Shown here: positions 35,226 to 44,680 of the stretch, in pieces | Layout: every line of letters starts with the position of its first letter | Position numbering within the stretch: the first letter of the stretch is position 1 | NCBI RefSeq assembly: GCF_947488025.1 | Contig: NZ_CANKYS010000002.1 | Location: forward strand, 558,001 to 622,000 | Direction: 5' to 3' | Length of the DNA: 64,000 nucleotides | Origin: an uncultured Nocardioides sp. | GTDB lineage: Bacteria > Actinomycetota > Actinomycetes > Propionibacteriales > Nocardioidaceae | Notes under the pieces: model-generated | What the model saw: only the letters and a program-made list of their open reading frames with translations | What the model was told of the DNA's origin: nothing | The model's database searches: none | Program-made: the position numbers and the translations under genes

Positions 35226-36604
35226 CGCCGTCCCTTGAGCAGGGAGCGGGCCTCGCCCACGGTGACGACCGACCCGGTGACCAGCACCGCACCGGCACCG
35301 ATCGAGACGTCGATGGTCTCCTGGGCCTCGGCCAGGGTCGCGGCCCGCTCGATCGCGTCGGCCAGGTCCGGCACGACGCTGACGCGGTCCTCCCCGAAGA
35401 TCTCGGCGGCGGCGCGCCCGAGGGCCGCGGCCGAGAGCGAGCGCGGGGTGGAGTTCTGGGTGCAGACCACGTGCGCGAGGTGGGGCTCGAACGCCGCCAG
35501 CAGGCCGTCGTGGTCCTTGTCCTCCATCACGCCCAGCACCCCGACCAGCGGGCTGAAGGAGAAGGAGTCCTCGAGTGCGGCTCCGACGGCCTCCGCCCCG
35601 TGCGGGTTGTGCGCGGCGTCGAGCAGGATCGTCGGGCTGCGGCGGATGATCTCGAGCCGGCCCGGCGAGGTGACCTCGGCGAACGCCGCGCGCACCACCT
35701 CGTCGTCGAGGGCTTCCGACCCGGCGAACGCCTCGACCGCGGCGAGCGCCACAGCGGCGTTCTGCGCCTGGTGGGCGCCGTAGAGCGGCAGGAAGACGTC
35801 GTCGTAGTGGCCGCGCAGGCCCTGCAGCGAGATGACCTGGCCGCCGACGGCGGGGGTGCGGGCGACGACACCGAACTCCATGCCCTCGCGCACGATCGTC
35901 GCACCGGCCTCGGCCGCGCGCTCGAGGAGCACGGCAGCGACCTCCGGCGTCTGCTCGGCCAGGACGGCGACCGAGCCGGGCTTGATGATCCCGGCCTTCT
36001 CGGCTGCGATGGTCACCGCGTCCTCGCCGAGGTACTTGGCGTGGTCGACCGCGACCGGCAGCACCACCGCGACGTCGGCGTCGATCACGTTGGTGGCGTC
36101 CCAGCTGCCGCCCATGCCGACCTCGACCACGGCCACGTCCACCGGGGCGTCGGCGAACGCGGCGTAGGCCATCGCGACGATCGTCTCGAAGAAGCTCAGT
36201 GGGTGGTCCTGCTCGGCGTCGACGAGGTGGGTGTAGGGGGCGACGTCGTTGAAGGCGCGGACGAACGCCTCGTCGTCGAGGGGCTCCCCGTCGACGCTGA
36301 TCCGCTCGCTCATCCGCTCGAGGTGCGGGGAGGTGAAGCGTCCGGTGCGCAGGTCGAGGGCGCGCAACAGCGTCTCGATCATCCGGCTGGTGCTCGTCTT
36401 GCCGTTGGTGCCGGTGAGGTGGATCGAGCGGAAGGAGCGCTGCGGCTCGCCGAGCAGCTCGGTGAAGGCCTCGATCCGGTCGAGGCTGGGCTCCAGCCTG
36501 GTCTCTGGCCAGCGCGACAGCAGCGCGTCCTCGACCTCGTCGTAGGTCTCGGCGAGGCGGGGGGCGTCGGCGGCGTCGGGGGCCGTGTCGTGGGGGTCAG
36601 TCAT
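35222..36604 (-). CDS. folC: folylpolyglutamate synthase/dihydrofolate synthase
   Basis: A 460-residue Mur-ligase-fold enzyme that joins glutamate to folates (and may make dihydrofolate). IHLTGTNGKTSTSRMIE is the P-loop, TSPHLERMSERI and VVEVGMGGSWDATNVIDADV are FolC hallmarks and ILLDAAHNPHGAEAVG is the third conserved motif. Translation may use GAGGGG before ATG 36604, or a nearly leaderless message from TAGACT 9 nt upstream. It heads the folC-DUF4233-ndk block. Confidence 0.94.
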   Translation of the reverse strand: MTDPHDTAPDAADAPRLAETYDEVEDALLSRWPETRLEPSLDRIEAFTELLGEPQRSFRSIHLTGTNGKTSTSRMIETLLRALDLRTGRFTSPHLERMSERISVDGEPLDDEAFVRAFNDVAPYTHLVDAEQDHPLSFFETIVAMAYAAFADAPVDVAVVEVGMGGSWDATNVIDADVAVVLPVAVDHAKYLGEDAVTIAAEKAGIIKPGSVAVLAEQTPEVAAVLLERAAEAGATIVREGMEFGVVARTPAVGGQVISLQGLRGHYDDVFLPLYGAHQAQNAAVALAAVEAFAGSEALDDEVVRAAFAEVTSPGRLEIIRRSPTILLDAAHNPHGAEAVGAALEDSFSFSPLVGVLGVMEDKDHDGLLAAFEPHLAHVVCTQNSTPRSLSAAALGRAAAEIFGEDRVSVVPDLADAIERAATLAEAQETIDVSIGAGAVLVTGSVVTVGEARSLLKGRR

Positions 36605-36624
36605 CGCCCCTCGAGTCTATTGAC
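36605..36624 (-). promoter_or_regulatory. folC: putative folC promoter/start module
   Basis: Minus strand GTCAATAGACTCGAGGGGCG runs straight into the folC ATGACTGAC. TAGACT is the -10 box. The first 13 bases and the nine bases from the start codon are repeated exactly at the valS start (37643-37668) on the other strand. Confidence 0.5.
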
Positions 36625-37582
36625 CTCCGCCACCGGGTGACGACTCGTCACCGGGCACCCGGACGACGTGCTCGGCCATGTCCACCGTCGGCTCGTAGCC
36701 CAGCGCCGCGTAGATCTTGTTGGACGTCGGGTTGGCGAGGTCGGTGAACAGGCACATCCGGTGGCCCGCCTCGAGTCCGCGCCGCGTCAGCTCGCCGACG
36801 ACGTACGACGCGATGCCGCGGCCGCGGAGCTCGCGCGGCGTGAAGACCGGGCCGATGCGGGAGACGCCGTAGGACGGCAGTCCGGCGCCCGTCAGGTGGG
36901 CGACCGTGCCGTCGGGCAGCTCCCACAACCACTCGACGCCCTCCCTGATCCGGACGAGCACGCTGTCGAGGGTGTTGTGCTCACCGGCCGCGGGGTCGGG
37001 CTCGCGCCCGGCCTGCTCGTCGGCCTCCTCGTGGAAGGCGGTGAACCACGCCAGCACCAGGTCGGCGTCGTCCTCGGTCGCAAGCCGCATCCGCCCCTCG
37101 GGCGCGGGCGGCACGACGACCGAGGTGGCCTCCCACAGCCGGGTCGCCTTGTCGGCGACCACCGCGCCGCCGGCCAGCTCGGCCGTGGCGCGGGCCAGCA
37201 CCTCGGCACCGGGCAGGGCGCCGTTGGCGCCGCCCAGGAGCTCCCCGCGCTCGTGGAGGGCGGTGGCGAGCATGCGGGCGGCGGCGTCCGGCATGGGCAT
37301 CGAGAAGGACGGGTGCGGCGGGAAGGGAGCGGTCCGCATGGTCGCGCTCACGGCGCGTCCACCGGCGTCGCGGACCACCACCCACCAGCGCTCGAACGGC
37401 GCACCGACCTCCGCCCACGAACCGCGACCGGCCGCCACCTCCCGCGCCGTCCGCTGGGTGACGCTGGCGATCACGCTGCCCACCACCGGGTCGGCGGCGA
37501 GCACGTCGCCGGCCGCGTCGAGGAAGGGCTGGGGGTGGTCGAAGAACTCGAGGGTGAACGCGCCATCGGTCGGGAGATCCAT
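36617..37582 (-). CDS. GNAT family N-acetyltransferase
   Basis: A 321-residue protein with a C-terminal GNAT domain. FTPRELRGRGIASYVVGELTRRGLEAG is motif A with the acetyl-CoA pyrophosphate loop (RGRGIA), followed by CLFTDLANPTSNKIYAALGYEP (motif B). The N-terminal half resembles a diverged second GNAT-like domain, as in tandem members. Substrate unknown. A TAGCGT box 6 nt before ATG 37582 suggests a leaderless message. The gene is bracketed by near-identical promoter/start modules of folC and valS in opposite orientation. Confidence 0.82.
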   Translation of the reverse strand: MDLPTDGAFTLEFFDHPQPFLDAAGDVLAADPVVGSVIASVTQRTAREVAAGRGSWAEVGAPFERWWVVVRDAGGRAVSATMRTAPFPPHPSFSMPMPDAAARMLATALHERGELLGGANGALPGAEVLARATAELAGGAVVADKATRLWEATSVVVPPAPEGRMRLATEDDADLVLAWFTAFHEEADEQAGREPDPAAGEHNTLDSVLVRIREGVEWLWELPDGTVAHLTGAGLPSYGVSRIGPVFTPRELRGRGIASYVVGELTRRGLEAGHRMCLFTDLANPTSNKIYAALGYEPTVDMAEHVVRVPGDESSPGGGGQ

Positions 37583-37588
37583 GCCGTC

Positions 37589-37594
37589 ACGCTA
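37589..37594 (-). promoter_or_regulatory. -10 box of the GNAT gene (leaderless)
   Basis: Minus strand TAGCGT ends 6 nt before the ATG at 37582. No Shine-Dalgarno site is present, consistent with a leaderless transcript. Confidence 0.45.
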
Positions 37595-37624
37595 GGGGTC
37601 GGTGGATGCGCGTCGATACTCGTT

Positions 37625-37659
37625 TTCACAGGCCGGAGGCCCGTCAATAGACTCGGCGC
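37625..37659 (+). promoter_or_regulatory. valS: valS promoter, leaderless start
   Basis: TTCACA (37625-37630), a 17-nt spacer and TAGACT (37648-37653) form a good promoter. The -10 box ends 6 nt before the ATG at 37660. There is no room for a T-box leader. Confidence 0.55.
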
Positions 37660-40323
37660 ATGACTGACAACCCCAGCACCCAGGCCCCGGACACTGGTCC
37701 GACGACAGCGAGCACCGACCAGCGTGCCGTCGTCGTACCGGAGCGTCCGGCGCTCGAGGGTCTGGAGGACAAGTGGTCCCGGGCGTGGGCCGACAACGAC
37801 ACCTACGCCTTCGACCGCACCCAGCCGCGGGAGAACGTCTACTCGATCGACACTCCCCCGCCGACCGTCAGCGGCTCGCTGCACGTCGGCCACGTCTACT
37901 CCTACAGCCACACCGACCTCATCGCGCGCTACCAGCGCATGCAGGGCAAGGCCGTCTTCTACCCGATCGGCTGGGACGACAACGGCCTGCCGACCGAGCG
38001 CCGCGTGCAGAACTACTTCGGTGTCCGCTGCGACCCGACGCTGCCCTACGACCCCGACTTCACGCCGCCGGAGAAGCCCGACGCCAAGAAGCAGGTCCCG
38101 GTCAGCCGGCCCAACTTCATCGAGCTGTGCGAGCAGCTCGTCGTCGAGGACGAGAAGGCCTTCGAGGCGCTGTGGCGCCAGCTCGGGCTCTCGGTCCAGT
38201 GGAACCCGACCTACACGACGATCGGCGACCACTCGCGCACCGTCAGCCAGCGCGCCTTCCTGCGCAACTTCGCCCGCGGCGAGGCCTACCTCTCCGAGGC
38301 GCCGACCCTGTGGGACGTCACGTTCCAGACCGCCGTCGCGCAGGCCGAGCTCGAGGCGCGCGACTACCCGGGCGCCTACCACCGCGTCGCCTTCCACACG
38401 GTGCCGACCGACGGGGGGGCCGGCCGCCCGATCCACATCGAGACCACACGCCCCGAGCTGATCCCCAGCGTCGTCGCCCTCATCGCGCACCCCGACGACG
38501 AGCGCTACCAGGACCTCTTCGGCACCACGGTCACCTCACCGGTCTTCGGTGTCGAGATCCCGGTCCTGGCCCACCACGCGGCCGAGCCCGACAAGGGCGC
38601 CGGCATCGCGATGTGCTGCACCTTCGGCGACCTCACCGACGTGATGTGGTGGCGCGAGCTCAGCCTCCCCGTCCGCACCGTCGTCGGTCGCGACGGGCGG
38701 CTGCTCCGCGAGACGCCCGAGTGGCTCAGTGCTGGTTCGGGTGGGGCCGAGGGCGCTGCGACGGCGTACGCCGAGATGGCCGGCAAGACCACCTTCAGCG
38801 CCCGCGAGGCGATGGTCGCGCTGCTGCGCGAGTCGGGCGACCTCGACGGCGAGCCGAAGCCGACCCAACGCATGGCGAACTTCTACGAGAAGGGCGACAA
38901 GCCGCTCGAGATCGTCGCGACCCGCCAGTGGTACATCAAGAACGGTGGCAAGGACGCGGCGCTGCGCAAGGAGATGCTCGTCCGCGGCGAGGAGATCACC
39001 TGGATCCCCACGCACATGAAGCACCGCTACGACAACTGGGTCGGCGGCCTCAACGGCGACTGGCTGATCTCGCGCCAGCGGTTCTTCGGGATCCCCTTCC
39101 CGGTCTGGTACCCCCTCGGCGCCGACGGCGAGCCCGACCACGACCACCCGCTGATGCCGAGCGAGGACCAGCTGCCGGTCGACCCGTCGACGCAGGTGCC
39201 GGAGGGCTACACCGAGGACCAGCGCGGCAAGCCGGGCGGGTTCGTCGGCGACCCCGACGTCATGGACACGTGGGCGACGTCGTCGCTCACGCCCCAGATC
39301 GCGGGCGGGTGGGAGGTCGACGACGACCTGTTCTCCCGGGTCTTCCCCTACGACCTGGCCACCCAGGCGCACGACATCATCCGCACCTGGCTGTTCTCCC
39401 GCGTCGTCCGCGCCGACTTCGAGCACCAGGTCGTGCCGTGGTCGCACGCGATGATCTCCGGCTTCATCGTCGACCCGGACCGCAAGAAGATGTCGAAGTC
39501 CAAGGGCAACGTCGTGGTCCCGACCGACATCCTGGACAAGTACGGCGCCGACGCCGTCCGCTGGCGCGCCGCGATCGGCCGGCCCGGCCTCGACTCGCCC
39601 TTCGACGAGTCGCAGATGAAGGTCGGCCGCCGCCTGGCGATGAAGGTCCTCAACGCCTCGAAGTTCGTCCTCGGCAACGTCGGCGCCACCGGGCTCAGCC
39701 CGGCCGTCGTCAGCGCCCCGGTCGACTGCGCCCTGCTGGGCCGGCTCGAGGTGGTCGTCCGCAGGGCGACCGAGGCCTTCGACGCCTACGACTACACGAC
39801 CGCGCTCGAGGTCACCGAGAAGTTCTTCTGGGAGTTCTGCGACGACTACCTCGAGCTGGTCAAGGAGCGGGCGTACGACGCCGAGGGAGGCGCCGGCACG
39901 GACTCCGCGCGCGCCACGCTCGCCATCGCGCTCCACGTCCAGCTGCGGCTGCTCGCGCCGTTCCTGCCCTACGCCACCGAGGAGGTCTGGTCGTGGTGGC
40001 AGGACGGCTCCATCCACCACGCCGCCTGGCCCACCGCGGCCGACCTCGGCTCGGCCGCTGCGTCCCAGCCGCTGGTGCTCGACGGCGTGGCCGCCGCCCT
40101 GACCGGCATCCGCGGCGCCAAGTCGCAGGCCAAGGCCAAGATGCGTGCCCCGCTCGCCCGCGTGGAGATCACTGGTCCGGCCTCGCTGGTGGAGGCCGCG
40201 CAGCAGGCGCAGGACGACCTCCGCGCCGTCGGCACCATCGTCGGCGACCTGGACTTCGTCACCGACGAGTCCGCCACCGAGCTGCGGGTGACCGCCGCCG
40301 AGCTGGCGCCCACCGAGGCCTGA
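37660..40323 (+). CDS. valS: valine--tRNA ligase, type 2 (archaeal-like)
   Basis: An 887-residue class I aminoacyl-tRNA synthetase. The HIGH motif is in [13 protein letters not shown] (about residues 66-78) and KMSKS is in KKMSKSKGN. The stretch [17 protein letters not shown] replaces the GIATQ-type segment of ordinary bacterial ValRS and is characteristic of the type-2 group that includes archaeal and Rickettsia enzymes. The C-terminal arm is short. Editing (CP1) domain is present. The first 35 residues are an unstructured leader. A strong hairpin terminator follows. Likely the sole ValRS, but that cannot be told from the window. Confidence 0.95.
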   Translation: MTDNPSTQAPDTGPTTASTDQRAVVVPERPALEGLEDKWSRAWADNDTYAFDRTQPRENVYSIDTPPPTVSGSLHVGHVYSYSHTDLIARYQRMQGKAVFYPIGWDDNGLPTERRVQNYFGVRCDPTLPYDPDFTPPEKPDAKKQVPVSRPNFIELCEQLVVEDEKAFEALWRQLGLSVQWNPTYTTIGDHSRTVSQRAFLRNFARGEAYLSEAPTLWDVTFQTAVAQAELEARDYPGAYHRVAFHTVPTDGGAGRPIHIETTRPELIPSVVALIAHPDDERYQDLFGTTVTSPVFGVEIPVLAHHAAEPDKGAGIAMCCTFGDLTDVMWWRELSLPVRTVVGRDGRLLRETPEWLSAGSGGAEGAATAYAEMAGKTTFSAREAMVALLRESGDLDGEPKPTQRMANFYEKGDKPLEIVATRQWYIKNGGKDAALRKEMLVRGEEITWIPTHMKHRYDNWVGGLNGDWLISRQRFFGIPFPVWYPLGADGEPDHDHPLMPSEDQLPVDPSTQVPEGYTEDQRGKPGGFVGDPDVMDTWATSSLTPQIAGGWEVDDDLFSRVFPYDLATQAHDIIRTWLFSRVVRADFEHQVVPWSHAMISGFIVDPDRKKMSKSKGNVVVPTDILDKYGADAVRWRAAIGRPGLDSPFDESQMKVGRRLAMKVLNASKFVLGNVGATGLSPAVVSAPVDCALLGRLEVVVRRATEAFDAYDYTTALEVTEKFFWEFCDDYLELVKERAYDAEGGAGTDSARATLAIALHVQLRLLAPFLPYATEEVWSWWQDGSIHHAAWPTAADLGSAAASQPLVLDGVAAALTGIRGAKSQAKAKMRAPLARVEITGPASLVEAAQQAQDDLRAVGTIVGDLDFVTDESATELRVTAAELAPTEA

Positions 40324-40331
40324 GACAGCCG

Positions 40332-40372
40332 AACCCCCTCACCCGCCGTACGACACGGCAGGTGAGGGGGTT
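40332..40372. terminator. strong bidirectional hairpin after valS
   Basis: A perfect 12-bp outer stem (40332-40343 with 40361-40372, core CCCCCTCACC/GGTGAGGGGG) encloses a second 5-bp stem GCCGT/ACGGC with loop ACGAC. It lies between the convergent valS and repeat-protein genes. The outer arm itself supplies AA/TT at the base; no long T-tract. Confidence 0.75.
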
Positions 40373-40388
40373 CGTTGCGTGAGGGTCG

Positions 40389-41306
40389 TCAGCCCCTCCC
40401 GTGGCCGTTGCCGTGGCCGTTCCCGTTGGTCTGGGCCGCCTGCTGCGCGGCCTGGGCTGCTGCTCGCTCTGCCTCGCGCTGGGCCTTCGCAGCGTCACGC
40501 TCGGCCGCACGCTGGGCCTTCTCGGCCTCCCGCTCCGCGGCACGCTGAGCCTTCTCAGCCTCCCGCTCCGCGGCACGCTGAGCCTTCGCAGCCTCGCGCT
40601 CGGCCGCACGCTGGGCCTTCGCAGCCTCGCGCTCGGCCGCACGCTGAGCCTTCGCAGCCTCCCGCTCCGCGGCACGCTGAGCCTTCGCGGCCTCCCGCTC
40701 CGCGGCACGCTGGGCCGCACGCTGGGCCTTCTCGGCCTCCCGCTCCGCCGCACGCTGAGCCTTCGCGGCCTCCCGCTCCGCGGCACGCTGGGCCGCACGC
40801 TGGGCCTTCTCGGCCTCCCGCTCGGCATCGCGGTCCGCCTTCTCGGCCTCCCGCTCGGCGTCGCGGTCCGCCTTCACAGCCTCCCGCTGGGCCTTCTCAG
40901 CCTCCCGCTGGGCCTTCTCGGCCTCCCGCTCCGCGTCGCGGTCCGCCGATTCGGAGCTGTCGTCGGAGCCGGCGGCGTCGGAGTCGTTCGGAGAGCTGCT
41001 GCTGGCGCCGGCGGCGTCGGAGGTCTCCGAGCCCGTGGCGCGGGACGTCTTCTCGGCGGCGGCAGCGACGACCGCTTCCAGCGGCTGGGCGCTCAGCTCG
41101 GCCGGGATGGCGACGGGAGCCTGCGGAGCGGCGGCCTCGGCGGGTGGGTCGACCGGGGTCCGCTCGACGGGCGCGGCGATGGGCTTGCCCGGGTGGACGA
41201 GGTCGCTGAGGCCGAACCCGCGCTCGACCGAGACCGACATCAGGACGGCACAGAGCACAGCGACGAGCGCGAAGCCGACGAGCGGTCGCTTCTGGTCAAC
41301 CCCCAC
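40389..41306 (-). CDS. membrane-anchored Ala/Glu/Arg repeat helix protein
   Basis: A 305-residue protein with no family I recognise. One N-terminal membrane helix (LVGFALVAVLCAVLMSV) follows KRP, so the rest should lie outside the cell membrane. Then come about 110 residues of Pro/Ala/Ser/Asp-rich linker and about 150 residues of 11-residue repeats of the type AEREAEKAQRA/AAEREAAKAQR. Finally there is a QAAQ segment and a tail of NGNGHGNGHGRG. I chose GTG 41306 because AAGGGG lies 5 nt upstream. The 11-residue spacing suggests a hendecad coiled coil or a rigid single helix, perhaps wall-spanning. Confidence 0.65.
   Translation of the reverse strand: MGVDQKRPLVGFALVAVLCAVLMSVSVERGFGLSDLVHPGKPIAAPVERTPVDPPAEAAAPQAPVAIPAELSAQPLEAVVAAAAEKTSRATGSETSDAAGASSSSPNDSDAAGSDDSSESADRDAEREAEKAQREAEKAQREAVKADRDAEREAEKADRDAEREAEKAQRAAQRAAEREAAKAQRAAEREAEKAQRAAQRAAEREAAKAQRAAEREAAKAQRAAEREAAKAQRAAEREAAKAQRAAEREAEKAQRAAEREAEKAQRAAERDAAKAQREAERAAAQAAQQAAQTNGNGHGNGHGRG
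40470..40945. repeat. 33-bp tandem repeats inside the repeat helix gene
   Basis: About a dozen imperfect 33-bp units such as CGCTGGGCCTTCGCAGCCTC plus 13 more bases, with occasional 12-bp and 24-bp variants. They encode the AEREAEKAQRA hendecads. Silent differences between units are few, which indicates recent expansion. Confidence 0.85.
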
Positions 41307-41427
41307 GGGGTCCCCTTCCCACATGCAGACGAGACGCCAGTCTCTCCGGACCATGACGCGTGTCCCGCGTCGATGGCCCGGAATAGCCCGAAATGACTAG
41401 ACCGCCATGGTCATGTCGGGCCAGGGG

Positions 41428-42708
<1,281 letters not shown>

Positions 42709-42802
42709 GAGTCGTGTCCTCCAGTCTCGCCGGATGGGGGCTCCGGCACTCCACACCTTGCACAGCGCTGCTTACCAACGGGCCGTACGACGGTACCCCG
42801 CG

Positions 42803-42823
42803 CCGGCCCCGGACGGGGGCCGG
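42803..42823 (-). terminator. hairpin between clpP2 and clpX
   Basis: A perfect 8-bp stem CCGGCCCC/GGGGCCGG with a 5-nt loop lies about 55 nt after the clpP2 stop. No T-tract. It would attenuate read-through from clpP1P2 into clpX. Confidence 0.55.
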
Positions 42824-42877
42824 ACACGAGATGTCGCCGACCATCATTTCGAGTCTCTGCTCAGCCTCGGCCCACCC

Positions 42878-43486
42878 TCAGGCGAGGGCCGGGGCACCCT
42901 TGCGGGACTCGATGACCGCGTCGATCAGGCCGTACTCCACGGCCTGCTCGGCGGTCAGGATCTTGTCGCGCTCGATGTCGCGGCTGACCTGCTCGATGTC
43001 CTTGCCGCTGGACTCGGCGATCATCTTCTCCAGCAGCTCGCGCATGCGGAGGATCTCGTTGGCCTGGATCTCGATGTCCGAGGTCTGGCCGAACGTGCCC
43101 TCGGTGTAGGGCTGGTGGATCAGGATGCGGCTGTTGGGGAGCGCCATCCGCTTGCCCTTGGCTCCGGCACCCAGCAGGATCGCCGCCGCCGAGGCCGCCT
43201 GGCCCAGGCACACGGTCTGCACGTCGGGCTTGATGAACTTCATCGTGTCGTAGATCGCCGTCAGCGCCGTGAACGAGCCACCGGGGCTGTTGATGTAGAT
43301 GCTGATGTCGGTGTCGGGGTTCATCGTCTCCAGGCACATCAGCTGGGCGATGACCGCGTTGGCCACGTCGTCGCTGATCGGCGTGCCGAGGTAGATGATG
43401 CGCTCCTCGAACAGCTTGGCGTAGGGGTCGATCCGGCGGAAGCCGTAGGAGGTGCGCTCTTCCCACTGCGGGATGTAGTAGTTCAT
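42878..43486 (-). CDS. clpP2: ATP-dependent Clp protease proteolytic subunit ClpP2
   Basis: A 202-residue serine protease subunit. The catalytic Ser is in GQAASAAAILLGAG, the His in RILIHQPYTEG and the Asp follows in EQVSRDIERDKIL. It begins MNYYIPQWEERTSYG, typical of actinobacterial ClpP2. It starts 5 nt after the clpP1 stop and forms a mixed ClpP1P2 tetradecamer with it. Confidence 0.96.
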   Translation of the reverse strand: MNYYIPQWEERTSYGFRRIDPYAKLFEERIIYLGTPISDDVANAVIAQLMCLETMNPDTDISIYINSPGGSFTALTAIYDTMKFIKPDVQTVCLGQAASAAAILLGAGAKGKRMALPNSRILIHQPYTEGTFGQTSDIEIQANEILRMRELLEKMIAESSGKDIEQVSRDIERDKILTAEQAVEYGLIDAVIESRKGAPALA

Positions 43487-43491
43487 GGGGT

Positions 43492-44133
43492 TCAGTCCTT
43501 GGTCCGGGCCGGGCGGCCCTCGTCGGCGGCTTCGCGGGCACTGGTGATGACCTGGTCGACGAGGCCGTAGTCGACGGCCTGGTCGGCGGTGAACCACCGG
43601 TCACGGTCGGCGTCGGCCACGACCTGCTCGACGCTCTGGCCGGTGTGCTCGGCGATGAGGTCGAGCAGCACCTTCTTGATGTGCAGCGACTGCTGGGCCT
43701 GGATCTTGATGTCGGAGGCCGAGCCACCCATGCCCGAGGAGGGCTGGTGCATCATGATCCGGGCGTGGGGCAGGGCGTAGCGCTTGCCCTTGGTGCCGGC
43801 GCAGAGCAGGAACTGGCCCATCGAGGCCGCCAGGCCCATGCCCACGGTCGCCACGTCGTTGGGGATGTAGTTCATCGTGTCGTAGATCGCCATGCCGGCG
43901 TCGACCGAGCCGCCGGGGCTGTTGATGTGGAGGAAGATGTCGGCCTCCGGGTCCTCCGCGGAGAGCAGGAGGAGCTGCGCGCAGATCGCGTTGGCGTTCT
44001 GGTCGCGCACCTCCGAGCCGAGGAAGACGATGCGCTCACGGAGGAGGCGCTGGTAGATGTGGTCGTCGAGGCCATACATCCCACCGGCGCCGTTCATCTC
44101 GGGCGAGAGGGCTGGGCTGGAGTTCTGGTTCAC
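43492..44133 (-). CDS. clpP1: ATP-dependent Clp protease proteolytic subunit ClpP1
   Basis: A 213-residue subunit: the catalytic Ser is in [14 protein letters not shown], the His in [10 protein letters not shown] and the Asp in DADRDRWF. I chose GTG 44133 ([10 protein letters not shown] start) because a TAGTGT -10 box ends exactly 7 nt before it, giving a leaderless message. The longer frame from 44181 and the ATG at 44049 remain possible. A ClgR-like box lies about 60 bp upstream, as expected for stress control of clpP1P2. Confidence 0.94.
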   Translation of the reverse strand: MNQNSSPALSPEMNGAGGMYGLDDHIYQRLLRERIVFLGSEVRDQNANAICAQLLLLSAEDPEADIFLHINSPGGSVDAGMAIYDTMNYIPNDVATVGMGLAASMGQFLLCAGTKGKRYALPHARIMMHQPSSGMGGSASDIKIQAQQSLHIKKVLLDLIAEHTGQSVEQVVADADRDRWFTADQAVDYGLVDQVITSAREAADEGRPARTKD

Positions 44134-44140
44134 GCTGGCG

Positions 44141-44146
44141 ACACTA
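44141..44146 (-). promoter_or_regulatory. clpP1: -10 box of clpP1P2 (leaderless)
   Basis: Minus strand TAGTGT ends 7 nt before the clpP1 GTG at 44133. There is no ribosome-binding site upstream of the GTG. Confidence 0.55.
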
Positions 44147-44184
44147 GCCGGAAGGACGGACACTTCCACGCGCTGACCCACCCT

Positions 44185-44201
44185 GTTCGCCCACAGCGGA
44201 T
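44185..44201 (-). promoter_or_regulatory. candidate ClgR box upstream of clpP1
   Basis: Minus strand ATCCGCTGTGGGCGAAC contains CGC-N5-GCG with flanking AAC. It matches the ClgR consensus known from corynebacteria and mycobacteria (CGCYNANRGCG) at all but one core position. The centre is about 60 bp upstream of the predicted transcript start, a normal activator position. Confidence 0.5.
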
Positions 44202-44215
44202 TCAGCGCCGCACGC

Positions 44216-44641
44216 TCACCCGAGCGCGACCTCCTCCAGCACCTCGCGGAAGACCCGCCACCGCTCGGGGCCCACCTGCGCGGCCCACGCCTCGTCGCAC
44301 GCCCTCAGCACGGCGGCCGAGCGAGCGAGGGCGTCACGGCCGGCGTCGGTGATGCGTACGACGCGGGCGCGGGCGTCGTGGTCGGCGACGGCCACGTCCA
44401 CCATGCCGAGCGCCTCGAGCTGGCGGACGAACTGGCCGCACCCCTGGGTGGTCATCTCGGCGCACTCGGCCAGCTCGCTGATCGTCATCCCCTCCTGCGG
44501 CAGCCACTCCAGCACGCGCAGCTGGGAGGGCCGCAGCTCGGGCGCCTCGGCGGCCAGCCGCTCGCGCAGCCGCCCGAAGACCATCCCCATCAGCATGGGC
44601 AGGTGCGGACGGGCCGCAGGAAGCCTCTTGACGCCAGTCAT
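44216..44641 (-). CDS. MarR family transcriptional regulator
   Basis: A 141-residue winged helix-turn-helix protein. [47 protein letters not shown] (recognition helix) and [17 protein letters not shown] (wing) fit MarR. It is divergent from the phosphotransferase gene, with only 24 bp between start codons. A TAAGTT box lies 6 nt before ATG 44641 (leaderless), overlapped by a palindromic site. It therefore probably represses both genes until a ligand binds. Confidence 0.88.
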   Translation of the reverse strand: MTGVKRLPAARPHLPMLMGMVFGRLRERLAAEAPELRPSQLRVLEWLPQEGMTISELAECAEMTTQGCGQFVRQLEALGMVDVAVADHDARARVVRITDAGRDALARSAAVLRACDEAWAAQVGPERWRVFREVLEEVALG

Positions 44642-44680
44642 GAAAGCAACTTACCTTCTATGACCATGAAAGCAACTTTC
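44642..44680. promoter_or_regulatory. two MarR operator candidates
   Basis: GAAAGCAACTTAC (44642-44654) and GAAAGCAACTTTC (44668-44680) are 26 bp apart. The second is a perfect palindrome (GAAAG-N3-CTTTC); the first differs at one base. Site 1 covers the marR -10 box and start; site 2 covers the phosphotransferase start (ATG 44666). The layout suits joint repression of both leaderless promoters. Confidence 0.6.

Noticed and set aside
37583..37659. T-box riboswitch upstream of valS
   Set aside because: Only 77 bp separate valS from the divergent GNAT gene, and a promoter ends 6 nt before the ATG, leaving no leader RNA.
37773..40382. 869-codon plus-strand frame overlapping valS
   Set aside because: Alternate-frame shadow of valS; Arg/Pro/Ala/Gly-rich, no motif.
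40470..40945. Regular 33-bp repeats considered as a CRISPR array
   Set aside because: There are no unique spacers; the units follow one another directly, stay in frame and encode AEREAEKAQRA hendecads. No cas genes nearby.
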